From contig JBMNOV010000013.1 of NCBI GenBank assembly GCA_050943255.1, positions 1 through 41,262 of the forward strand: DNA of 41,262 nucleotides. Reading direction: 5' to 3'. The position numbers and the translations under genes are program-made. The DNA comes from UBA4844 sp050943255. Its GTDB lineage: Bacteria; Bacillota; Syntrophomonadia; Syntrophomonadales; Syntrophomonadaceae. The notes under the pieces are model-generated. The model ran no database searches, was not told the origin of the DNA, and saw nothing but the letters and a program-made list of their open reading frames with translations. Positions 34,776 to 41,262 of this stretch are shown here, piece by piece (position 1 is the first letter of the stretch; each line of letters opens with the position of its first letter).

Positions 34776-35369
34776 CTAATCTATCCGCGGATTACACGTA
34801 TTGGCCAATTCAAAAAGCTTATTATTCTTACTATCCAGTATTACTATATTGATCACAATTGCCCCGTTTTCTTCCCTAAAGGTAGCATTCACCTTATTTA
34901 CTGTAATAGCATATGAATCACTGATTACCCCGGAAGGGAAAAGCCTTCTTTGCCGGAAAAGCTCCCCTTGGGTATTGACAAAATATAATACCGTACAGTC
35001 CTGATCTATTCCGCCAATTGCCTCAGTTTTTTCCAAGTAAAGCCTCATCGGCTGCCCTGATATAATTGGTGTACCCGAAGTTATAGGAAGGTTGTTATTA
35101 TCTCTGATTTCATAGGCAGCAGGCTTTAAATTACCTATATTCTTACATTCACGGATATCAGCGATAATATTATCCATAGCCATACGGGCATCATATTGGG
35201 CGTTAGCTTGTAAACATTCTCGATTAAATATAGATACTCCTGATGAAAACACACCTAAGATAGCAGATGCTAATATACTCAATAAAGCAAGGGCTGCTAA
35301 AACCTCTAATAGAGTTAAACCATTAACATCACTCTTTAATTGCCGTGTATTTTGAATTAAGCTAGTCAC
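34776..35369 (-). CDS. PilW/PilJ-like minor prepilin
   Basis: 197 residues with a class III prepilin signature. A leader ends in Gly, followed by LTLLEVLAALALLSILASAILG, giving the cut site G|L and Glu at mature position 5. The rest has IDQDCTVLYFVN, ISDSYAITVNKVNATF and a C-terminal IVILDSKNNKLFEL, consistent with a PilW-type minor pilin. The start is GTG, overlapping the upstream prepilin stop (GTGA), with GTGGGG in front. Confidence 0.83.
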   Translation of the reverse strand: MTSLIQNTRQLKSDVNGLTLLEVLAALALLSILASAILGVFSSGVSIFNRECLQANAQYDARMAMDNIIADIRECKNIGNLKPAAYEIRDNNNLPITSGTPIISGQPMRLYLEKTEAIGGIDQDCTVLYFVNTQGELFRQRRLFPSGVISDSYAITVNKVNATFREENGAIVINIVILDSKNNKLFELANTCNPRID

Positions 35370-35890
35370 TTTGACCCCACAATAGTCGATATTTCATAAC
35401 TCTTGGTTACTTCTTGGTCTTTCCATTCAATTTCAACTTTCACATCAAATAAATTACCATCAAAAGGTAGACTAATGTTATCATCCGGATAATATGAAAC
35501 TTCATCATGTCGAGCTATGCAAAGAGTAGCATCAGCTATTAAATCAGTTGCAGGAGCATAAATATTAATAGCGAATACTACCTCATCCGCATGTGTCAAG
35601 CGATAGTTAAACTCGTTATCTAATTCATTGCTATCACTAAGTTTTAAGACTCCTGAGAAAGGAAATTGCAAATTAGTCAGATCACTTGCCTGGGCTCTAG
35701 TAGATTCTAAAATAGCATTGGCATACTGCATTATTATAGTTCTATTCCCTGAGCTTTTAATCCACTGGCTGGTATTAGTAAAGACACTTAGTAAGGTAAT
35801 AGCTGATAAGGATAATAATACTAATGCAGCCATGACTTCAATAAGACTTAATCCTTCTTCTTGCTTATAAAAGTTAAATGATTTTTCCAT
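35366..35890 (-). CDS. PilV-like minor prepilin
   Basis: 174 residues. The leader ends in EEG, followed by LSLIEVMAALVLLSLSAITLLSVF (cut G|L, Glu at mature position 5). The mature protein has a short pilin headgroup, NYRLTHADEVVFAINIYAPATDLIADATLCIARHD and a beta-rich C-terminus VKVEIEWKDQEVTKSYEISTIVG typical of PilV-type minor pilins. GAGG precedes the ATG. It is coupled to the next prepilin gene. Confidence 0.83.
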   Translation of the reverse strand: MEKSFNFYKQEEGLSLIEVMAALVLLSLSAITLLSVFTNTSQWIKSSGNRTIIMQYANAILESTRAQASDLTNLQFPFSGVLKLSDSNELDNEFNYRLTHADEVVFAINIYAPATDLIADATLCIARHDEVSYYPDDNISLPFDGNLFDVKVEIEWKDQEVTKSYEISTIVGSK

Positions 35891-35914
35891 AATGCCTCAT
35901 TAAAAACTTAAGCA

Positions 35915-36649
35915 TTAAAATAAAGCTATATAGCACTCTATTATTTGGACACCCCAGACATAAGCTATAAAACCTGCTAGAGCCAGATAAGGGCCATACT
36001 TTATAGTACTTTTACGGTTGGCCTTATGGCTGATTAAAAGGAATAAGCCGACCACTCCACCTAATAAAGATGACAGAATAAATGCCAGGATAGCGCCCTG
36101 CCACCCGGTAAAGGCGCCTATAGCCGCAGCCATTTTAATATCTCCACCGCCCATTCCTCCCCCAGATAAAACAGCAGCTAATAATAAAACTCCCCCAAAA
36201 AATAAAGCCCCTATTATTGATGAAGTAATTCCTATAGTAAATAAAGAATTGCCAAGGCCAATAACAAGACCGGTAATGCTTATCTGGTTAGGTATAATAC
36301 CATGAAAAACATCAATAAATGCGGCTGGAATTAACCAAATAGTTAGTAAAGCCCCAGCAAGACTTTCCCCCGACAACCCAAAATTCATGTAGATCAATAA
36401 GAAAGCAGTTAATGTCAGTATTTCCACTAGCGGATAACATAGACTAATCTTGTGATTACAAAAGCGACATTGGCCTTTAAGCCATAAATAATTTAGCACA
36501 GGCAAGAGATCAATAACCTTTATCTTCTGCCCACAGTCAGGACAGTAGCTCCCTGGCCATACTATTGACTTACCTCGAGGAAGCCGGTATATTACTACAT
36601 TAAGAAATGAACCAACTATAAGCCCTGTAATACTTAGGGTGAATAACAT
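35915..36649 (-). CDS. pilD: prepilin peptidase / N-methyltransferase PilD
   Basis: 244-residue aspartic membrane protease that cleaves prepilin leaders and methylates the new N-terminus. The conserved SFLNVVIYRLPRGKSIVWPG opens the protein. Two CxxC pairs (CPDCG, CRFCN) form the N-terminal zinc-binding methylase part. The two catalytic Asp are in AFIDVFHGIIPN and GGGDIKM. About seven membrane helices follow. The start is ATG 36649 with AAGAAGG upstream; the longer TTG frame is unlikely. Confidence 0.95.
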   Translation of the reverse strand: MLFTLSITGLIVGSFLNVVIYRLPRGKSIVWPGSYCPDCGQKIKVIDLLPVLNYLWLKGQCRFCNHKISLCYPLVEILTLTAFLLIYMNFGLSGESLAGALLTIWLIPAAFIDVFHGIIPNQISITGLVIGLGNSLFTIGITSSIIGALFFGGVLLLAAVLSGGGMGGGDIKMAAAIGAFTGWQGAILAFILSSLLGGVVGLFLLISHKANRKSTIKYGPYLALAGFIAYVWGVQIIECYIALF

Positions 36650-36720
36650 TACTGCTCTTACCTTCTTCCGAATTGAATATAACAAAGAAATTATAACTGC
36701 TAAAAAATCATAAGAGAAAA

Positions 36721-37110
36721 CTATTTTGGAATTGCAGAAATTTCAACCTTAATAATCATATTGTTAACAGTAGTTACTCTAACCGCATATTTTTTACTTG
36801 AATCATTAGGAAGCTCAATTTCACTATCTCTTAAATAACCTTTACGGGCTAACTCTTCCATTAAATCATCACTTGTTCCACTTACAGGCAAACTTAAGTC
36901 CCCTGCGGCATAACTTATCTCAATTGCATTTTCTATCATATTGCGATTAATCCCGTCAGCTTCCTGCCGAGATTTATTTACTAAACCTGCGAATCCAGGA
37001 ACTACTAATGCTGCTAGAATAGCCAAAATAGCCATTACTATTATTAACTCCAGCAGGGTAAAGCCTAATCTATTTTTCCTGGCGATTATCGAAAATATTT
37101 TTATTAAAAT
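36721..37110 (-). CDS. pilA: major type IV prepilin PilA (non-canonical start)
   Basis: About 129 residues. The prepilin site is in-frame: RKNRLG|FTLLELIIVMAILAILAALVVPGFAG, with Glu at mature position 5 and a hydrophobic N-terminal helix. The region upstream has a strong ribosome binding site (GGGGAGG, 37112-37118), but no in-frame ATG, GTG, TTG or CTG exists between it (or the preceding TAG) and the leader. The first ATG (37035) would delete the cut site. The candidates are ATT 37110 (2 bases after the SD) and ATA 37104 (8 bases after). Either the start is non-canonical or the sequence has an error here. The C-terminal part is short and strand-rich, as in small Gram-positive pilins. Confidence 0.82.
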   Translation of the reverse strand: MLIKIFSIIARKNRLGFTLLELIIVMAILAILAALVVPGFAGLVNKSRQEADGINRNMIENAIEISYAAGDLSLPVSGTSDDLMEELARKGYLRDSEIELPNDSSKKYAVRVTTVNNMIIKVEISAIPK

Positions 37111-37151
37111 GACCTCCCCTATTACCTAAAAAGAGTAATAATACTTATCTA

Positions 37152-38354
37152 TTAACCCAATACATTAACAATTTCGAAAATAGGACTAATAGTTGCAATA
37201 ACTATGCCCCCTACCAAAACAGCAACTAATAGAATCAGTACCGGTTCTACTATCGCCAGTAGAGACTCAAGCATATAGACAAGCTCCTTTTCAAAATGCT
37301 CAGCCAGTCGAATAAACATTTCACCTAGTGTTCCACTTTCCTCTCCAACAGCAATCATGTGTATTGCCAGAGGTTCAAATACCCCGGTAGCAGCAAGCGG
37401 TTGGGAAATTGATTCCCCCTCACCAATACTTTTCCTGGCCATATAAATAGCCCTGCTAATAACTGCATTACCTACCACCCCTTGTGCAACCTCCAGGGCA
37501 GCCAGAACAGGTATACCGGATCTAATTAATATTCCCATGATACGAGCAAACCGTGCAACAATGATATGGGCAAGAACCTTCCCGAATATAGGCAGGTGCA
37601 AATAAATGTAATCAAATGATAAGCGGCCTCTAACTGTCTTAGCCCAGTATTTCAATACTATAACAAGGAGTACAATGCCAACTGCTAAGTAAAAAAACCA
37701 ATCATGGAGAAAGCTGCTGAAATTAAGTAAAATACGGGTTGATTTAGGAAGAGTAGCACCTGAGAACTGGTAGACATTAATAAAGGTTGGCATAACAAAC
37801 GTGATAAGACCAAACACCATAATAATAGCAGCTAAGCTTACAATAACTGGATATAGGGATGCTGATTTAATTTTAGAACTTATCTCATCTTCCCTCTCAA
37901 GATGAATAATTAGCCGATCCAATATGGTGTTTAATTTCCCCCCCATTTCCCCAGCCTTTAGCATGCTGATGTAAATAGGAGAAAAAATGTCAGGGTGAGA
38001 AGCTACTGCCTGCCAGAGGGGCATTCCCCCTTCCAAGTCAGTGCATATTTTGCTAATAGCCTGTATAAGCTTTTTATTACTGGTTTGATTTTTTATAACC
38101 TGAAAACAGGTTAAAATAGGCATACCGCCTGTTACCATAGTAGAGAGCTGCCGCGTCATTATAATAAGATCACGATTACTTACCTTACTTAGATTGACTT
38201 TAATTTCTGAACTTGACTTATGTACTTGTTTCAAAGATAAAATGTAATAATTTTGACCTAATAGATTATTTATTACCGAACTCTCATTTTCAGCTTGTAA
38301 ATAACCTTTGAATACTTTTCCCTGACGATCTCTCACCCGATAAAGATATTGCAA
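37152..38354 (-). CDS. pilC: type IV pilus inner-membrane platform protein PilC
   Basis: 400-residue GspF-family protein with two homologous halves. Each has a cytoplasmic four-helix part followed by membrane segments. The N-terminus LQYLYRVRDRQGKVFKGYLQA is typical. First half: LSTMVTGGMPILTCFQVIKNQ, then MLKAGEMGGKLNTILDRLIIHLERE. Second half: RFARIMGILIRSGIPVLAALEVAQ and IAVGEESGTLGEMFIRLAEHFEKE. The start was moved to TTG 38354: GGAGG then lies seven bases upstream. Confidence 0.94.
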   Translation of the reverse strand: MQYLYRVRDRQGKVFKGYLQAENESSVINNLLGQNYYILSLKQVHKSSSEIKVNLSKVSNRDLIIMTRQLSTMVTGGMPILTCFQVIKNQTSNKKLIQAISKICTDLEGGMPLWQAVASHPDIFSPIYISMLKAGEMGGKLNTILDRLIIHLEREDEISSKIKSASLYPVIVSLAAIIMVFGLITFVMPTFINVYQFSGATLPKSTRILLNFSSFLHDWFFYLAVGIVLLVIVLKYWAKTVRGRLSFDYIYLHLPIFGKVLAHIIVARFARIMGILIRSGIPVLAALEVAQGVVGNAVISRAIYMARKSIGEGESISQPLAATGVFEPLAIHMIAVGEESGTLGEMFIRLAEHFEKELVYMLESLLAIVEPVLILLVAVLVGGIVIATISPIFEIVNVLG

Positions 38355-38390
38355 ATCCCTACCTCCAAAAGACAAACAATCTGGTTATTA

Positions 38391-40082
38391 TCACCCAAGT
38401 GATATAGCCATTATCACTTCTTCCAGAGAAGTTAATCCTTTTTTGGCTTTACCTATACCATCTGTTTTAATTGTTTTCATTCCTTCTTGTAAGGCAATTT
38501 GCTGTATGCTATTCTCGGAAATAGCTCCACGGCTTATTACCTCACGGCTTCGGTTACCTAACAGCATTAACTCATGCAGTGCTAAGCGTCCCTGATACCC
38601 CAGTTGCCGGCACATACTGCAGCCAACTGGGTGGAAAAATTCCTGATAACTTTCCTCTATTAGGTTTAGTTTTACTGCTGTTTTTTCATCTAATTTAAAC
38701 GGTTCCCGGCAATTTGGACATATACGCCGAACTAGCCTCTGAGAAACAACACCAATCAAAGAGTTAGCCAGAAGATAATTTTCAATTCCCATTTCGTTTA
38801 AACGAGCTATAGTTCCTGCAGCAGTATTAGTATGCAAAGTGGAAATCACTAAATGTCCAGTAAGAGCAGCTTGTACTGCCAGACGAGCCGTCTCTCTATC
38901 CCTTATTTCGCCCACCATAATAACATCAGGATCCTGCCGTAAAATTGATCTTAAGCCACTGGCAAAAGTAAGACCAGCCTTAGGATTAATTTGAACTTGG
39001 TTTACCCCTTCGATTGAATACTCGATAGGGTCTTCCAAGGTGATAATATTCTTATTTACCATATTTATTTCTCTGAGTATTGAATATAATGTGGTAGTCT
39101 TGCCCGAACCAGTAGGTCCAGTTACTAAAATTAATCCATAATGACGATGAGCTAATTTCATTAACTTTTTCTGGTTACCTGGACTCAACCCCAATTGTTC
39201 TATACCAGTAAGAGCATGGGCCCGGTCAAGTATTCTTAAGACCATCTTTTCACCATAATTGATAGGTAAAGAAGAAACCCGAAAATCAATTTCCCGCTGA
39301 TCAATTTCCAGCCAAAAGCGTCCATCCTGGGAAGTACGTTTTTCCGCTATGTCCATACTAGCCATAATTTTAAGACGAGATATAACAGCTGCCAGAAAAC
39401 CTAGGGGAAAGGTTAATACCTGGTACAAGTCTCCATCTACGCGAAACCGAACTCTAGCCTGTTTAGCCTGAGGTTCGATGTGAATATCACTAGCTTTAGC
39501 ATTAACTGCTTGCTTTAATATCGCATCAACAAAGCGAATAATCGGCGCTTCATCATTTATTTTAAAAGGATTTTTTTCTTTTTGATCAGGAGCATCTATG
39601 CGGGCATTCTGATCCAACTGCTCCAGTATTCGTTCCATTACCGGATCCAAACTAAATGCCAGGTATTGCTGAATAGCTGCCACTAACTCACTTTCACTTG
39701 CCAAAAGAGGGGTAATATCCATACCACTGGCCATTCTTAGATCATCTAAAATTCGTTGGTTAAACGGGTCAGACATAGCAACTGTAAGATTATTATTATT
39801 ACTTGTAATAGGAAGTACATGATGTTGACGAATTAAATGAGGTGGTAGTATTTTAATAACTTCGGGATCGACCTGGATTTTGCTAATCTGTATTTGCGGA
39901 ATATCTGACCATAGTTTAAAGGTTTCCGTTAATTGTTGCTTACCCCAAATTCCATGATTCACCAGAATCTTGTCTAATTCCCCGCTATACTCTCGTTCAT
40001 CAACTGCTACCATTAGCTGTTCTTCAGTAAGAATACCAAATTCATTTAGCACTTTTCCCCTGGTTTTCCGCTCAACAGCCAT
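38391..40082 (-). CDS. pilB: type IV pilus extension ATPase PilB
   Basis: 563-residue secretion ATPase that powers pilus assembly. It has an N-terminal MshEN/T2SSE domain (about residues 1-150) and a catalytic domain with the Asp box, Walker A GPTGSGKTTTLYSIL (about 323-337), IITLEDPIEYSIEGVNQVQ, Walker B-like RQDPDVIMVGEIRDRETA and the His box LTGHLVISTLHTN. The zinc motif has two CxxC pairs (CPNCR, CSMCR). ATG 40082 has AGGGAGAT in front. It is the first gene of the operon. Confidence 0.96.
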   Translation of the reverse strand: MAVERKTRGKVLNEFGILTEEQLMVAVDEREYSGELDKILVNHGIWGKQQLTETFKLWSDIPQIQISKIQVDPEVIKILPPHLIRQHHVLPITSNNNNLTVAMSDPFNQRILDDLRMASGMDITPLLASESELVAAIQQYLAFSLDPVMERILEQLDQNARIDAPDQKEKNPFKINDEAPIIRFVDAILKQAVNAKASDIHIEPQAKQARVRFRVDGDLYQVLTFPLGFLAAVISRLKIMASMDIAEKRTSQDGRFWLEIDQREIDFRVSSLPINYGEKMVLRILDRAHALTGIEQLGLSPGNQKKLMKLAHRHYGLILVTGPTGSGKTTTLYSILREINMVNKNIITLEDPIEYSIEGVNQVQINPKAGLTFASGLRSILRQDPDVIMVGEIRDRETARLAVQAALTGHLVISTLHTNTAAGTIARLNEMGIENYLLANSLIGVVSQRLVRRICPNCREPFKLDEKTAVKLNLIEESYQEFFHPVGCSMCRQLGYQGRLALHELMLLGNRSREVISRGAISENSIQQIALQEGMKTIKTDGIGKAKKGLTSLEEVIMAISLG

Positions 40083-40149
40083 ATTTTATCTCCCTGTGTT
40101 ATAATCCTATCTGTTAAGAAATTTTTGGTAATTCGACTATTCTTAGGTA

Positions 40150-40178
40150 ATTATACTATATAAATTTGGTAATCTCAA
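40150..40178 (-). promoter_or_regulatory. sigma-A-like promoter of the pilus operon
   Basis: On the coding strand: -35 TTGAGA (40178-40173), a 17-base spacer and a perfect -10 TATAAT (40155-40150). The start would be about 60 bases before the pilB ATG. GGTAA repeats lie within and beside it. Confidence 0.7.
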
Positions 40179-40212
40179 TGTATGCTGGAATTTGTTGTGG
40201 TAAAATCCTATA

Positions 40213-40241
40213 TTTAGGTAAATATAGCTCAATCTTATAAT
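40213..40241 (+). promoter_or_regulatory. candidate promoter of the DUF421 gene
   Basis: -35 TTTAGG (40213-40218), a 17-base spacer and a perfect -10 TATAAT (40236-40241). The -35 is weak but overlaps a GGTAA repeat, which could bind an activator. The start would be about 70 bases before the CDS. Confidence 0.5.
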
Positions 40242-40317
40242 TCATCTGCCATTAGAATTTTAGGTAATAAAAAGGTCCATAATAGTTTTAGAGTTGTAAA
40301 TATCGAGGTGTTTAAAT

Positions 40318-41022
40318 CTGGACGAAGCTTTAGTTGTAGTAGTAAGAAGTTTAATAGCTTTTTTCACTTTGCTAATTTTAGCACGTGTTCTCGGCAAACA
40401 GCAGATTAGCCAGCTTACCTTTTTTGACTATGTACTGGGAATAACAATAGGTTCAATAGCTGCAAGCCTCTCTGTTGATCTAAGCAGCAGGGCCTGGCCT
40501 CACTGGATAGGGATAATAACTTGGGCAATTGCTGTAGTAATCCTTCAGTATATTTCTTTTTTATCGAAAAGAAGCCAGCGTTACCTGACTGGCGTACCAA
40601 CAATTGTTATTATGAATGGTAAAATCTTGGAACAGAATATGTATAAACTGCGTTATACTACTTCAGACTTATTGGAACAATTAAGAGATAAAAATGTTTT
40701 TGATCTGACACGGGTAGCTTTTGCTGTTCTGGAAAATAATGGACAGCTTTCAGTGCTGCTTAAACCCCAATACCAGCCTGTTACTCCCAGTGATTTAAAT
40801 ATTTCTCCTAAAAATGCTGGTTTAAATAATGAATTAATCTATAATGGGTTAATAATTGAGGAAAACCTGGCTAAAACTGGGGTTGACAGGGTCTGGTTAG
40901 AACAACAATTACGTGCCCAGGGAATTAGCAGCTATACTGATGTTTTCATAGCTAGTTATGATTCTACCAGCGGTAATCTATATATTGATAAATATATAGA
41001 CAATCTTACTGAAGGGGAATAA
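40318..41022 (+). CDS. DUF421 (YetF-like) membrane protein, apparent CTG start
   Basis: 234-residue YetF/YdfS-family protein. The N-terminal part has about three membrane helices with FFDYVLGITIGSIAASLSVD as the family hallmark. The cytoplasmic part has RYLTGVPTIVIMNGKI, DLLEQLRDKNVFDLTRVAFAVLENNGQLSVLLKP and a C-terminal extension. The first in-frame ATG, GTG or TTG (TTG 40369) would cut into the first helix. The family N-terminus (EALVVVVRSLIAFFTLLILARVLGK) begins at CTG 40318, seven bases after GAGGTG. The role is unclear; homologues are linked with spore envelope functions. It is followed by a DUF4363 gene. Confidence 0.88.
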   Translation: MDEALVVVVRSLIAFFTLLILARVLGKQQISQLTFFDYVLGITIGSIAASLSVDLSSRAWPHWIGIITWAIAVVILQYISFLSKRSQRYLTGVPTIVIMNGKILEQNMYKLRYTTSDLLEQLRDKNVFDLTRVAFAVLENNGQLSVLLKPQYQPVTPSDLNISPKNAGLNNELIYNGLIIEENLAKTGVDRVWLEQQLRAQGISSYTDVFIASYDSTSGNLYIDKYIDNLTEGE

Positions 41023-41024
41023 GT

Positions 41025-41262
41025 ATGAAACAAATTTTATACTATTTTTCTGTTATATTTTTATTTGCCCTATTTATATTGGTTATGAACAGCGGGAATC
41101 TTTTTAAGCAACCATCGGGAATCCATGATAATTTTATATATTACTTAGACGAAATATCCCAAAACATCTCCTACAATGAATGGGATAACGCTATCAAAAA
41201 TTCAGAAAAATTAAACCTGGCTTGGTCAAAGATTGTATTCAGGATCCAATTTAGTGTAGAAA
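41025..41262 (+). CDS. DUF4363 family protein (cut by window end)
   Basis: Begins at ATG 41025, two bases after the DUF421 stop, with AGGGGA as ribosome binding site, and runs off the window after 79 codons. The N-terminus has one membrane helix (YYFSVIFLFALFILVMNSG), then YLDEISQNISYNEWDNAIKNSEKLNLAWSKI, the typical DUF4363 start. These proteins are the usual partner of DUF421 in spore formers. Their function is unknown. Confidence 0.8.
   Translation, partial: MKQILYYFSVIFLFALFILVMNSGNLFKQPSGIHDNFIYYLDEISQNISYNEWDNAIKNSEKLNLAWSKIVFRIQFSVE

Larger units (their letters stand above)
40127..40267. repeat. six GGTAA-core repeats between pilB and the DUF421 gene
   Basis: GGTAA occurs at 40127, 40146, 40168, 40199, 40217 and 40263, mostly preceded by TTT or TTA and often followed by A or T (consensus TTnGGTAAT). 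The spacings are 19, 22, 31, 18 and 46 bases. One copy lies in the spacer of the candidate pilB promoter and one overlaps the -35 of the opposite promoter. The pattern suggests binding sites for one regulator shared by the divergent operons. Confidence 0.5.

Noticed and set aside
1..41262. CRISPR arrays, tRNA or rRNA genes, insertion sequences, prophage or integrase genes
   Set aside because: No regularly spaced repeats, transposase-like frames or tRNA-like cloverleafs were noticed; gene order looks like ordinary conserved chromosome.

Overview
This window looks like a chromosomal segment of a low-GC, anaerobic, endospore-forming Firmicute (Clostridia, possibly near the Syntrophomonadaceae). 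The evidence is a complete spoIIIA operon, an Asp23/AmaP envelope-stress module, Firmicute-style Shine-Dalgarno sites, and the order recN-argR-nadK-tlyA-dxs ... ispA-xseB-xseA-folD-nusB. The taxon assignment is inference. Almost everything from 3.2 to 40.1 kb is on the minus strand. Start codons were re-chosen from Shine-Dalgarno position; TTG starts are frequent.

Region by region. 1-3.1 kb (+): a 537-base AT-rich leader, then a small catabolic-looking unit made of a short-chain dehydrogenase, a 47-residue symporter accessory peptide and a sodium:solute symporter. 3.2-15.1 kb (-): a long housekeeping operon, read from nusB through a TsaD paralogue, folD, xseA, xseB and ispA, then about 600 bases of structured non-coding DNA, then a multi-pass membrane protein, dxs, tlyA, nadK, argR and recN. 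The gene order, the membrane protein and the non-coding gap between ispA and dxs are the hallmarks of the OLE RNA / OapA locus. This is the most exciting part of the window: OLE is one of the largest and least understood bacterial structured RNAs, working at the membrane with OapA. A perfect extended -10 sequence lies at the expected 5' end of the RNA.

15.2-19.9 kb (-): a biotin-dependent carboxylase pair (a carboxyltransferase-BCCP fusion and a biotin carboxylase), followed by asp23, amaP and a DUF2273 gene. In the fusion, a complete AccB-like protein with its own internal ribosome binding site and ATG is joined in frame to an OadA/PycB-type carboxyltransferase. Its leader carries a good sigma-A promoter with an inverted repeat in the spacer, a second matching inverted repeat downstream and a terminator-like hairpin. 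19.9-25.3 kb (-): spoIIIAA to spoIIIAH, which build the channel between mother cell and forespore. 25.3-30.7 kb (-): a strong terminator, a zinc-ribbon coiled-coil protein, efp, an Xaa-Pro aminopeptidase and the tldE/tldD protease pair.

30.8-40.1 kb (-): a ten-gene type IV pilus operon (pilB, pilC, pilA, pilD, three minor-pilin-like genes, pilM, pilN, pilO) without a pilT retraction ATPase in the window. The major prepilin has no ATG, GTG or TTG upstream of its processing site and appears to start at ATT or ATA. The operon is divergent from a DUF421-DUF4363 pair, whose first gene seems to start at CTG. Six copies of a GGTAA-core repeat lie between them and overlap candidate promoters in both directions.
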